Shown here in pieces: positions 23,141 to 32,136 of a DNA stretch of 64,000 bases (the first letter of the stretch is position 1; the number at the start of each line of letters is the position of its first letter). The stretch is from Saccharopolyspora_D taberi. Its GTDB lineage: Bacteria > Actinomycetota > Actinomycetes > Mycobacteriales > Pseudonocardiaceae. The translations under genes were made by a program, and so were the position numbers. The stretch lies in NCBI RefSeq assembly GCF_039534165.1, contig NZ_BAAAUX010000029.1:1-64000 (forward strand), in the 5' to 3' direction. The notes beneath the pieces are model-generated. The model was not told the origin of the DNA. It worked only from the letters and a program-made list of their open reading frames with translations, and made no database searches.

Positions 23141-23163
23141 TATACTGCTCATATACTGATACT
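23141..23163 (+). promoter_or_regulatory. AT-rich promoter with TATACTG direct repeats
   Basis: TATACTG occurs at 23141-23147 and 23152-23158 (11-nt pitch), and ATACT again at 23159-23163. This is an AT island in very GC-rich DNA, 27-49 bp before the methyltransferase start. TATACT is a good -10 sequence. Confidence 0.5.
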
Positions 23164-23189
23164 TATCTCCCAAATTGTGAGACACGACC

Positions 23190-23999
23190 ATGGCTGAGCA
23201 GCAGGACATCTACACGCACGGACATCACGAGAGCGTGCTGCGATCGCACCGCTGGCGCACTGCGGAGAACTCCGCGGCCTACCTGATCCCGCACCTGCGC
23301 CCCGGCATCGAAGTGCTGGACATCGGCTGCGGACCCGGGACCATCACGCTGGACTTCGCCCGGCTGGTCGCGCCCGGGACCGTGGTCGGAGTGGACAACG
23401 TGGACGACCCGCTGCGGATCGCGCGGGCCGAGGCCGAGGCGTCCGGACTCGCGAACGTCTCCTTCCGCAACGCCGACGGCTACCGGCTGCCGTTCGCCGA
23501 CGACTCCTTCGACGTCGTGCACGCCCACCAGGTGCTGCAGCACCTGACCGAACCGGTCGCCGCGCTGCGGGAGATGCGCCGGGTCTGCCGGCCGGGCGGA
23601 ATCGTCGCGGCCAGGGACGCCGACTACGGCGGCATGCGCTGGTCGCCCGACGTCCCCGGCCTGGACACCTGGCTGGAGCTGTACCGGGCGGTGGCGGCGA
23701 GCAACGACGCCTTCCCCGACGGCGGTCGCCTGCTCAAGGGATGGGCGCGCGCGGCGGGTTTCACCGACATCACCTGCACCGCGTCGGGATGGTGCTTCGA
23801 CACCCCGGAGGAGCGCGCCTGGTGGGGCGGGCTGTGGGCGGACCGGATCCGGCGGTCCTCGTTCGCCGACCAGGCGCTGGAACGGGGCCTGACCACCCGC
23901 GAGCAGCTGGAGGACCTGGCCGCCGCCTGGCACGCGTGGATCGACTCGCCGGACGGCTGGTTCGCGGTCCTCAACGGCGAGATCGTCTGCCGCGCCTGA
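23190..23999 (+). CDS. UbiE/Methyltransferase domain 11-type methyltransferase
   Basis: A 269-residue class I methyltransferase. Motif I is VLDIGCGPGTITLDFARLVA (about residues 42-61), with VVGVDNVDDPL as the acidic end of strand 2 and FDVVHAHQVLQHLTEPVAAL as motif IV. The C-terminal cap ends in LNGEIVCRA. Similar proteins methylate quinones, sterol-like lipids or secondary metabolites; the substrate is not evident. The ATG at 23190 follows an AT-rich promoter with TATACTG repeats. It is isolated from rsiG by a strong terminator. Confidence 0.85.
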   Translation: MAEQQDIYTHGHHESVLRSHRWRTAENSAAYLIPHLRPGIEVLDIGCGPGTITLDFARLVAPGTVVGVDNVDDPLRIARAEAEASGLANVSFRNADGYRLPFADDSFDVVHAHQVLQHLTEPVAALREMRRVCRPGGIVAARDADYGGMRWSPDVPGLDTWLELYRAVAASNDAFPDGGRLLKGWARAAGFTDITCTASGWCFDTPEERAWWGGLWADRIRRSSFADQALERGLTTREQLEDLAAAWHAWIDSPDGWFAVLNGEIVCRA

Positions 24000-24004
24000 C
24001 GCGA

Positions 24005-24898
24005 TCAGTTGTAGCGTTCGCGGGCGGCGAACTCGGCCCAGAAGTCCCGCAGGGCCTCGTAGCGGTCGCCGACCTCGGCCGCGTCGCCCGACTCCATCGC
24101 GTCGACGATCGCGTGCACGTCCTCGGCCGAGGTGTCGGCCATCAGGTCGTTCTCGCTCATCATCTGCACCAGGCCGCCGTAGTCCAGCTCGACGGCCGAG
24201 TGCGGGTGGAAGCGCTCCAGCCAGCGGCCCGTCTCGCGCAGGATCTTGGTCGGGCCCTCGTCGCCGAGCGAGTCCTTGGCCACCGAGTGCGCCCGCGCGA
24301 CCCGCCGCCGCGCGTCGGCCATCGCCGCCCGCCAGGACACCCGGCGCCGGGTGCCGTTGGCCGAGTCGACCGTCCGGCGTTCGGTCGGGTCGACGAGCAC
24401 GAACCAGGGCAGCGGGACCGTCCAGGTCGACGACAGCACGTGCACGGCACCGTCCGCGAGCTCGCCGACCACCGCGCTGGCGTGCACCTTCGCCTTCTCC
24501 ACCGGCTGCGACAGCACCGCCGACCGCAGCGGCAGCTCGGCCTCGCCGAGGAACCCGACGAGCGCGGCTGCCGACCGGCCGCGCAGGTCCAGCGGGCACA
24601 CCAGCGGGCCGGGGCCGACGGTCGCGCTCGCACCGGTCGGGACATCGGCGGGGTCGAGCAGCAGGACCTCGCCGGACTCCAGCGGGCGCCCGTCCGGCGA
24701 CTCGCACGGCAGCAGCCGGGGCGGTGCCGCGATCTGCGACCGCAGCCACATGTCCTGCTCACGGACCCCTGCGTCGAAGACCTCGACCGGGCCGCGGCGC
24801 ACCGCGGCTGCCAGCTGCTCGCGCAGCGGCGAGTCGAAGGAGGACAAGGGTTCGTACACCCTCAGGTAGGCGACGAACGGCTCTGGCACAGCGTGCAT
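24005..24898 (-). CDS. Conserved actinobacterial protein of unknown function
   Basis: I do not recognise a characterised family. The 297-residue protein opens VPEPFVAYLRVYEPLSSFDS, has an Ile/Pro-rich middle that includes WTVPLPWFVLVDPTERR, and a helical acidic C-terminus (AEVGDRYEALRDFWAEFAAR). No signal peptide or membrane segment is seen. The segment RVSWRAAMADARRRVARAHS with a following KILRETGRWLERF suggests a regulatory or chaperone-like helical domain. It is convergent with the methyltransferase (5 bp apart) and divergent from DUF3073. From memory, Rv0811c occupies the equivalent position beside the DUF3073 gene in M. tuberculosis. The ATG 24898 is preferred over an upstream GTG because the conserved part starts there. 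Confidence 0.7.
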   Translation of the reverse strand: MHAVPEPFVAYLRVYEPLSSFDSPLREQLAAAVRRGPVEVFDAGVREQDMWLRSQIAAPPRLLPCESPDGRPLESGEVLLLDPADVPTGASATVGPGPLVCPLDLRGRSAAALVGFLGEAELPLRSAVLSQPVEKAKVHASAVVGELADGAVHVLSSTWTVPLPWFVLVDPTERRTVDSANGTRRRVSWRAAMADARRRVARAHSVAKDSLGDEGPTKILRETGRWLERFHPHSAVELDYGGLVQMMSENDLMADTSAEDVHAIVDAMESGDAAEVGDRYEALRDFWAEFAARERYN

Positions 24899-25110
24899 CG
24901 TCCCATGCCCGCGACCGGCGCCGTCGGCTACCCACGAGCCCCGATCGCGCCTGGGGGCAACGTCACCGAAGACACGCTCACTCAGTCCCGGCACCACGTC
25001 GCATCCAACCGCATCGACACGGTACGGTAGTTACAGGAAAAGTTGTCGAGATCATGCGGGGCCGCCGTTCCCCTGGCCGCCCTGCACACCCTGCGCGAGG
25101 GGGTCGAGCC

Positions 25111-25293
25111 ATGGGGCGCGGCCGGGCTAAGGCCAAGCAGACGAAGGTGGCCCGCGAGCTTAAATACAGCTCCCCCACCATGGACGTCGAGGCGTTGCAG
25201 CGTGAGCTGTCGTCCTCGACGCCGCCTGGCGAGCGGTCCGACGAGGACCGTGACGACTCATACGACGACGGGTACGACGACTACCGGCGTTGA
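25111..25293 (+). CDS. DUF3073 small basic-acidic protein
   Basis: A 60-residue protein typical of DUF3073. It has a conserved basic start (GRGRAKAKQTKVARELKYSS) followed by an acidic Asp/Tyr-rich tail (DRDDSYDDGYDDYRR). The family is nearly universal in actinobacteria beside purM and is otherwise uncharacterised. The charge split suggests a nucleic-acid or ribosome partner, but no function is known. ATG 25111 follows GAGGGGG. It points away from purM here because copper-module genes are inserted between them. Confidence 0.85.
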   Translation: MGRGRAKAKQTKVARELKYSSPTMDVEALQRELSSSTPPGERSDEDRDDSYDDGYDDYRR

Positions 25294-25732
25294 CGTGCGG
25301 ACCACCGGGCGAGCGACGCTCGACGCCGTTCGCCCGGTGGCCTGTGCTGCCGGAAGCCGCCGTGATCCAACCCGTAGCGGGTGGGTTAACGAGCTGTGGT
25401 CACCTGAAACATCAACATCGAAGTCCGACGATCGACGTGAGTGGCGCACCCGGTTTTTCCGGGGCCGCCACTCACGTCTTTGTCGTGTCCGGATGACTGC
25501 CGCCTCGAATGAACGCGGCTTCGGATGGCTGTCGCTTCAGATGACTGCGGGCGCGGATGACCTCGGGGCCCGGGGAAGTTTGAAGGTCGGCGTACGGGCC
25601 GCCTCTCGGCGAATGGCACTGCAAGGCTCCAGCCGAACGGTATTCCAAGCAGGCGGTAGTTGGAGCCCGGGGGCACACGTACACCGACCACTCCTACAAC
25701 GGCCGGCAGCGGCGGATGATTCCCGCTCGCCG
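25294..25732. other. 439-bp gene-free gap with terminator and degenerate repeats
   Basis: No convincing gene is seen. GACGTGAGTGGCG (25434-25446) and CGCCACTCACGTC (25466-25478) form a perfect 13-bp stem with an extra inner stem and a TTTG tail, a likely terminator. From about 25488 to 25570, imperfect 16-17-nt units around TTCGGATGACTGC repeat five times. The rest has lower GC than the flanking genes and no start-codon context. Confidence 0.5.
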
Positions 25733-26188
25733 TCAGTCGTTGTGGTGAACGTGGTGGACGACCGCGTGGCCCTTGCCCCTGCCGATCATCCACTTGTTCA
25801 ACGGCACGGTCAGCACGAACGCGACCAGCAGCGAGAAGGCCAGCGCCGCCCAGAACAGCGCGGTCAGCGGTCCGGCGTCCATCGCGCCCGGGACCGCGAC
25901 CATCACCGCGTTGTCCACGACCTCCATCACCGCGATGGAGGCAGTGTCGGCGGCGAGCGCGAGCTTGAGCGCCGCCGCGAAGCCGACGCCCGCGCGCAGC
26001 ACGCCGCGCATCGTCAGCGCGTAGCCGAACACGAACGCGAGCGCGACGGCGAGCACGACCGTGGCCGTGTTGTGCAGGCCGGCCGCGGTGCCGATCACCA
26101 TGCCCAGGACCTCGCCGATCGCGCAGCCGGTGAGGCAGTGCAGGGTCGCGGAGGCCGCGGTCGACCAGGTGGCTGTCGAAGTCATCAT
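25733..26188 (-). CDS. DUF4396 membrane protein, copper-module member
   Basis: A 151-residue protein with about four membrane helices (AIGEVLGMVIGTAAGLHNTA, LAVALAFVFGYALTMRGVLR and two more near the C-terminus). It has His/Cys-containing starts (LHCLTGCAIGE) and a His-rich end (HAVVHHVHHND). These residues could bind copper. DUF4396 genes commonly sit near copper-resistance genes. The ATG 26188 follows GGGGGTGA. A TACCCC-TAG-GGGGTA dyad (26217-26231) lies 29 bp upstream and is shared with the divergent DUF6153 gene. A role in copper handling is inferred from the operator, the His residues and the neighbours. Confidence 0.78.
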   Translation of the reverse strand: MMTSTATWSTAASATLHCLTGCAIGEVLGMVIGTAAGLHNTATVVLAVALAFVFGYALTMRGVLRAGVGFAAALKLALAADTASIAVMEVVDNAVMVAVPGAMDAGPLTALFWAALAFSLLVAFVLTVPLNKWMIGRGKGHAVVHHVHHND

Positions 26189-26216
26189 CGGGTTCACCCC
26201 CGCACCGGTGAACAAC

Positions 26217-26231
26217 TACCCCTAGGGGGTA
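26217..26231. promoter_or_regulatory. CsoR-like copper operator
   Basis: TACCCC (26217-26222), TAG, GGGGTA (26226-26231) is a perfect inverted repeat matching the G/C-tract-flanked-by-TA form of CsoR/RcnR-family operators. It lies between the divergent DUF4396 (26188) and DUF6153 (26243) starts. A second inverted pair, GTTCACC (26192-26198) and GGTGAAC (26207-26213), lies beside it. No csoR gene is in the window. Confidence 0.65.
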
Positions 26232-26242
26232 TATTCCGGCTC

Positions 26243-26674
26243 ATGCGGACGAACGTGGCGGGAAGCGGGCCGAGGCGCCTGCTGCTCGTCGCGCTCGTGG
26301 TCTTCGGCGTGATCGCGATGCACCAGCTCCCGGTCCCGCACGAAGCGCAGGCCGCCCCGGTCGTCGAGCACGCGCACCACCAGCAGGGGCACGAAGCGGC
26401 GCCCCAGGTCGCTGAGCAGGCGCACGAAGCACTTCGGCCAGTCGCCGAACAGGCGCACGAATCCGGCGGCGCCGGCTCCGACCACTCGCCGCTGCACCTG
26501 TGCCTGGCGGTGCTGGCCGCCGCGGTCGGCCTGCTGCTCGCGCTGCGGTGGATCGCGACCGTCCGCCCGTTCCAGCGGCCCGTTCGTTCCCGGCTCATCG
26601 ACGGCAGGATGCGGCCTCGGCCGCCGCCCTGCACGACTCCTGACGTCCACTTCCTGCGAGTGCTCCGGCTGTGA
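26243..26674 (+). CDS. DUF6153 family membrane/secreted protein
   Basis: A 143-residue protein with an N-terminal hydrophobic segment (residues 11-29), a His-rich extracellular stretch (EHAHHQQGHEAAPQVAEQAH, several His in the first half), one further membrane helix (LHLCLAVLAAAVGLLLALRW) and a basic C-terminal tail. This matches DUF6153, which habitually precedes DUF305 genes. The His-rich loop suggests metal binding. A CsoR-like operator lies 12 bp before the start. The next gene starts 50 bp on and is probably co-transcribed. Confidence 0.75.
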   Translation: MRTNVAGSGPRRLLLVALVVFGVIAMHQLPVPHEAQAAPVVEHAHHQQGHEAAPQVAEQAHEALRPVAEQAHESGGAGSDHSPLHLCLAVLAAAVGLLLALRWIATVRPFQRPVRSRLIDGRMRPRPPPCTTPDVHFLRVLRL

Positions 26675-26724
26675 GGGCGACTCGCCCCCTCACCTGCCCG
26701 AAAACTCTCGAAGGAGACAACGTC

Positions 26725-27321
26725 ATGAACGCACGTTCGCTGGCTGCTGCCCTGGTGGCGGCCGCCGCCCTGCTGGTCGCGGGCTGTTCGGCCGAACCCC
26801 CGGCCGCGCCGCCTGCGCAGCAGCAGGCCGACCACAACCAGGCCGATGTCACGTTCGCCCAGGGGATGGTCCCGCACCACCAGCAGGCGATCGAGATGGC
26901 CGACCAGGTGCCCTCGCGCACCTCGAACCCGGCCGTCATCGGCCTCGCCGACCGCATCCGGGCCGCCCAGCAGCCGGAGATCGACAAGCTCAACGGCTGG
27001 CTGTCGGCGTGGGGTGCCTCCGCCACGGGCGGCACGGACCACGGCGGCATGGATCACGGCGGGATGGATCACGGCCAGATGGGCCACGACATGGGCGGCA
27101 TGATGTCCGCCGACGACATGGCCGCGCTGGAGCGGGCCCAGGGGCCGGAGTTCGACCGGATGTGGTTGCAGATGATGGTCGAGCACCACCGCGGCGCCGT
27201 GGAGATGGCGGGCACCGAACTGCGCGACGGTCAGCACGCCGAGGCCAAGGCGATGGCCCGGCAGATCGTCGACTCGCAGCAGGCCGAGATCGACGAGATG
27301 AACGCGCTGCTGCGGGGCTGA
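26725..27321 (+). CDS. DUF305 copper-associated lipoprotein
   Basis: A 198-residue lipoprotein: signal peptide with lipobox LVAGC (Cys at about residue 19), then a DUF305 (ferritin-like four-helix) domain. Two copies of the family's metal-type signature are visible: FAQGMVPHHQQAIEMADQVP and LQMMVEHHRGAVEMAGTELR. Between them lies a Gly/His/Met-rich loop (GGMDHGGMDHGQMGHDMGGM) that is well suited to binding copper. The ribosome site is AAGGAG. It follows DUF6153 and is probably under the same CsoR-like operator. A role in periplasmic-face copper binding is inferred. Confidence 0.88.
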   Translation: MNARSLAAALVAAAALLVAGCSAEPPAAPPAQQQADHNQADVTFAQGMVPHHQQAIEMADQVPSRTSNPAVIGLADRIRAAQQPEIDKLNGWLSAWGASATGGTDHGGMDHGGMDHGQMGHDMGGMMSADDMAALERAQGPEFDRMWLQMMVEHHRGAVEMAGTELRDGQHAEAKAMARQIVDSQQAEIDEMNALLRG

Positions 27322-27330
27322 CCCCGCGCG

Positions 27331-27366
27331 GCGGGGTGGCGGTTCCGCACGGGACCGCCACCCCGC
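27331..27366. terminator. Bidirectional terminator between DUF305 gene and purM
   Basis: GCGGGGTGGCGGT (27331-27343) and ACCGCCACCCCGC (27354-27366) make a perfect 13-bp stem with a 10-nt loop between convergent genes. Confidence 0.75.
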
Positions 27367-27371
27367 GGCTT

Positions 27372-28481
<1,110 letters not shown>

Positions 28482-28581
28482 GACTGGCTCCACATCTGGT
28501 GAGGTTCTGATCCGCCGGGCGCACGACTGCACGGTCCACGCTACGCGCGGAGGCGGACCCGGAAGTCTTGATTCTGTTCTG

Positions 28582-28684
28582 CAAGCGGCGAAAACCGCTC
28601 AGCCCGCGCAAGCAGCTTGCACCAAGCAGGACTGGCGCCTCAGGCACGACCACCCGGGGAGCCCCGGGCACCGCAGCCCGGGGC
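28582..28684. repeat. Dispersed repeat copy and hairpin between purF and purM
   Basis: CAAGCGGCGAAAACCGCTCA plus GCCC (28582-28605) is a diverged copy of the palindromic family. GCCCCGGG (28661-28668) and CCCGGGGC (28677-28684) form a perfect 8-bp stem just after the purF stop and may end or attenuate the purF transcript. Confidence 0.5.
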
Positions 28685-28700
28685 AACCGCGACTACCAGC

Positions 28701-30287
28701 TCATGGCCGCCGGAGGGCGTCGGCTGCACCGTACCCGCTGGGCAGCACCGGCTCGGCCGGGCCGGAGACCCCGCGGTCCTCCAGGAGGTACTTGCCGATC
28801 TTGGCGTCCTCGGGCAGCGGGATCGGGTACTCGCCGTCGAAGCAGGCCGCGCACAGCCGGGTGCGGGGCTGCTCGGTCGCCGCGATCAGCCCGTCGAGCG
28901 ACACGTGACCGAGGCTGTCGGCGCCGATCGAGCGGCGCACCCCGTCCATGTCCAGGCCGTTGGCGATCAGCTCGGCGCGGGAGGCGAAGTCGATGCCGTA
29001 GAAGCAGGGCCACTTGACCGGCGGCGAGGCGATCCGGACGTGCACCTCGATGGCGCCCGCCTCGCGCAGCATCCGCACCAGCGCGCGCTGGGTGTTGCCG
29101 CGCACGATCGAGTCGTCCACGACGACCAGCCGCTTGCCGCGGATGACCTCGCGCAGCGGGTTGAGCTTGAGCCGGATGCCGAGCTGGCGGATGGTCTGCG
29201 AGGGCTGGATGAAGGTCCGGCCGACGTAGGCGTTCTTGACCAGCCCGTTGCCGTACGGGATGCCCGAAGCCTGGGCGTAGCCGATGGCGGCCGGGGTGCC
29301 GGACTCGGGCACCGGGATCACCAGGTCGGCCTCGACCGGGTGCTCGGTGGCCAGCTTGCGGCCGATCTCGACGCGGGTGCTGTGCACCGAGCGACCGGAG
29401 ATCGTGGTGTCCGGGCGGGCCAGGTAGACGTACTCGAAGACGCAGCCCTTGGGCTTCGGGTTGGCGAAGTGCTGCGAGCGCAGCCCGCCCGCGTCGATGG
29501 CCAGCAGCTCGCCGGGCTCGACCTCGCGGACGAAGGACGCGCCGACGATGTCGAGGGCGGCGGTCTCGCTGGCCACCACCCAGCCGCGTTCGAGGCGGCC
29601 GAGGACCAGCGGGCGCACGCCCTGCGGGTCGCGTGCGGCGTAGAGCGTCGACTCGTCGGAGAAGACCATCGAGAACGCGCCGCGCACGGTCGGGAACAGC
29701 TCCATCGCCGCCTGCTCGACGCCCTTGTCCGCGGCGTGCGCGGCCAGCAGGGCGCACACCAGGTCGGAGTCGCTGGTCGCGCGCTCGCAGCCGTTGGCAG
29801 GGGAGGAGCTGTTGGCGTCGATGGTGTCGACGCCCTCGGCGATGGTCCGGTCCAGCAGCTCGCTGACGTTGACCAGGTTGCCGTTGTGGCCCAGGGCCAG
29901 GCCGCTGCCGGTCGCCGTGGTCCGGAAGGTCGGCTGGGCGTTCTCCCAGCTCCCGCCGCCGGTGGTCGAGTAGCGCGCGTGGCCGACGGCGACGTGGCCG
30001 CGCAGCGAGGCGAGCACCTGCTCGCTGAAGACCTGGCTGACCAGGCCGAGGTCCTTGTAGACCAGCACCTGCGAGCCGTCGCCGACGGCGATGCCCGCGG
30101 CCTCCTGGCCGCGGTGCTGGAGGGCGAACAGCCCGTAGAAGGTCAGCTTCGCGACCTCTTCACCTGGGGCCCACACGCCGAACACCCCGCACTCCTCGCG
30201 CGGGATGTCGCGTTCCAACTGGTCCGGGTTCGATGCGGTCTGGGCCGAGAGGTCTGCGTTGTCCGGGTCGAGCCGGTCGGTGACCAC
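28701..30287 (-). CDS. purF: Amidophosphoribosyltransferase
   Basis: PurF makes phosphoribosylamine from PRPP and glutamine, the first committed purine step. The 528-residue protein has a short N-terminal propeptide ending before the catalytic Cys of CGVFGVWAPGEE (about residue 33). The class II glutaminase domain contains GLFALQHRGQEAAGIA and ALGHNGNLVN. The phosphoribosyltransferase domain has the PRPP loop VVVDDSIVRGNTQRALVR. Cys residues in CFYGIDFASR and RLCAACFDGEYP fit the Fe-S-containing B. subtilis-type enzyme. GTG 30287 follows GGGAG. Confidence 0.96.
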   Translation of the reverse strand: MVTDRLDPDNADLSAQTASNPDQLERDIPREECGVFGVWAPGEEVAKLTFYGLFALQHRGQEAAGIAVGDGSQVLVYKDLGLVSQVFSEQVLASLRGHVAVGHARYSTTGGGSWENAQPTFRTTATGSGLALGHNGNLVNVSELLDRTIAEGVDTIDANSSSPANGCERATSDSDLVCALLAAHAADKGVEQAAMELFPTVRGAFSMVFSDESTLYAARDPQGVRPLVLGRLERGWVVASETAALDIVGASFVREVEPGELLAIDAGGLRSQHFANPKPKGCVFEYVYLARPDTTISGRSVHSTRVEIGRKLATEHPVEADLVIPVPESGTPAAIGYAQASGIPYGNGLVKNAYVGRTFIQPSQTIRQLGIRLKLNPLREVIRGKRLVVVDDSIVRGNTQRALVRMLREAGAIEVHVRIASPPVKWPCFYGIDFASRAELIANGLDMDGVRRSIGADSLGHVSLDGLIAATEQPRTRLCAACFDGEYPIPLPEDAKIGKYLLEDRGVSGPAEPVLPSGYGAADALRRP

Positions 30288-30399
30288 CGAAAACTCCCTG
30301 GGGGGACGGAGCCGGAGTTGCACCTCAGTGTAAAGCGGATGTGTCCCAGGATTCATGCGCGGTCCGTTGAGCCTGGTCACAAAACCACCGCAGGCGTGC

Positions 30400-30767
30400 T
30401 CAGGCGCCCAGATCGGCGTCCCGCGCGAGCAGTGCGGCCTGCATCCGGTTCTCGCAGCCGAGCTTGGTCAGGATCCGGCTGACGTAGGTCTTGACCGTGG
30501 CCTCGCTCATGGTGATCCGCCGCCCGATGGCGGCGTTGGAAAGCCCCTCGGCCAGAAGCGCGCCCTCGCGGTCGGTCAGCTTTCTCCAACCTGCGACGGG
30601 CCTGGTCGGCGCGCTGCGCCGAGTCGCCTGCGGCCAGTGCGTCCGCGACCTGGCGGGGCGCACCCGGCGACAGGTACGCCTCGCCCGCCGCCGCGGCGCG
30701 CACGGCGCGGATGAGGTCGGCGGGGGGCGGAGTCCTTGTGCAGGAAACCGGCGCCGCCCGTTGAACA
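30400..30767 (-). pseudogene. Remnant of a NarL/LuxR-type response regulator
   Basis: Three frames must be joined to read this piece: GAGFLHKDS (end of a receiver), then PADLIRAVRAAAAGEAYLSP, then the LuxR helix-turn-helix LTDREGALLAEGLSNAAIGR with VKTYVSRILTKLGCENRMQA. The first half of the receiver, with the phosphorylated Asp, is missing. Upstream it is fused directly to the last membrane segment of a sensor-kinase remnant (VGTALIALAALVAAAVVLFN). A deletion has therefore joined the two, and at least two frameshifts follow. Sequencing or assembly error is possible, since the region also has an unusual order of kinase pieces. Confidence 0.7.
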
Positions 30768-32065
30768 GCACCACGGCTGCGGCGACAAGGGCGGCCAGGG
30801 CGATCAGCGCGGTGCCCACCAGGGTCCAGCCGAGGACCTTGCCGACGTTGCGCTCGTTGCTGAAGGTGCTCGCCAAGTCCTCGGGCAGCCGGTTGCCATC
30901 GGCTGCGGGAGCGTCCGGTTCCTGCCGCGCGAGCGCCCCCTCTCCCGGGACGTACGGGAACACCGCGGCCAACCGGAAACCGCCGTCGGGCGTCGGGTTC
31001 GCGTGCAGCAGGCCGCCCGCGAGCCGGGCCCGCTCGGCGAGCCCGGTCAGGCCCTGGCCGCCGCTGATGACCTCGCCGGGGACCGCCGTGGGCGGGCCGT
31101 TGACGACCTCCACGACCAGCGCGTCCGACTCGTAGTGCAGGGTGATCGAGATCGGTGCGCCAGCGGGTGCTTGTGCCGCGGCCGTGCTGCTGGTTGGTGC
31201 GCTCGTGGTGAACCTGCAGCCCGGGTTCTTCCCGCCCCTTCTGCTCGTTCTGCTCGCCGGGTGGTCGGCGGGGCGGGCGCATCGCCGCGCTCAGCCTGGC
31301 GGGCGGGGTGTTCACCCTCGCCTACGCCCTCGCCCTCGGCCTGTCCGCGGTGCAGGAATCGGCGTTCTCGTGGCAGCTGTTCCTGTTCGCCACCCAGCTG
31401 TTCCTGACGGGCACCGTGGAGCCGAGGCCTGCTCGGCCGGGTACGTGACGCAGCGCCGGACGTTGCTACGAACCCTCCGCCTACAACGCCCAGCTGCCGC
31501 GTTGGCCGGGCCCTCCTGGACGACGCGGTAGGCGGCGTGGTCGGCGGCCGGGGAGAGCTGCCTCGGCTCGCCGAAGCGCTGGAGCTCCACGACCTCGCCG
31601 TCACTGCGGGACGCCCCGGCCAGCCCCTCGACGCCGCCCACCCCGCGGGCCGGGCGTCCTCGCCGGAATCTGGCTCCGCCACGGTGTCCCGCCGGAACCC
31701 GGCTCGGCCACGGTGTCGCGCAGCAGCCCGATGACCTCGCGCAGCTTGCGCATCGCGGCCGTCGACGCATCCTGCAAGCACGTCCACGGCCTGCCGCTGC
31801 TGCCCGGTCAGCGGCCCGGCATCACCCGGCGCAGCGGGCAGAGCAGGGCGGCTGCCACCGCGACGGCGACCGCCTGCGGGGCCGGCGACTCGTTCAGGTT
31901 CTCCAGCCCCGCCGCGAGCAGCCCCACCACCAGGCTCAGCACGACCTCGCCGACGATGCGCCCGGCGGGCCACATCCCCGGAGCGAACAGCGCCCGGACC
32001 GAGTCGCGCGGGTCGGCCGCCGCCAGCAGGCGACGCGCCCGGCCCGGACGTTGGTTGTGCGTCAC
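30760..32065 (-). pseudogene. Scrambled remnant of the partner sensor histidine kinase
   Basis: Reading on the minus strand from 32065, an 85-residue start with two membrane segments (GRIVGEVVLSLVVGLLAAGL) ends at a stop near 31808. A dimerisation-helix piece follows at about 31772-31701 (STAAMRKLREVIGLLRDTVA) in another frame. Then comes the first part of the ATPase domain at about 31610-31495 (DHAAYRVVQEGPANAAA). After an interruption of some 330 bp the ATPase domain resumes at about 31160 (PISITLHYESDALVVEVVNG, GGQGLTGLAERARLAGG). It ends with a C-terminal membrane helix at 30850-30763. Several frameshifts are needed. The kinase is certainly non-functional as written. Confidence 0.7.
31142..31447 (+). 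pseudogene. Inverted kinase membrane-domain fragment inside the ATPase remnant
   Basis: On the plus strand, inside the minus-strand ATPase fragments, two frames encode typical sensor-kinase membrane helices: LLVGALVVNLQPGFFPPLLL (frame 1), then GGVFTLAYALALGLSAVQES and FSWQLFLFATQLFLTGTV (frame 2, after a frameshift near 31275). This is the part (membrane segments 3-6) that the surrounding kinase lacks between its first two helices and its dimerisation domain. It looks like a segment moved and inverted, either biologically or by misassembly. Confidence 0.6.
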
Positions 32066-32136
32066 GCGGCGACGCTAAGCGCACAACCGCCGCATCCGCA
32101 CCCGCCACCAGTCGCTGCTCGCGACAACGAAAGTTG

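Noticed and set aside
25054..25293. Longer DUF3073 protein starting at upstream ATG 25054
   Set aside because: The extra residues are not typical of the family, and a good ribosome site precedes ATG 25111.
26192..26213. GTTCACC...GGTGAAC as a third PHO box
   Set aside because: The two heptamers are inverted instead of direct, and their spacing does not fit the 11-nt PhoP pattern.
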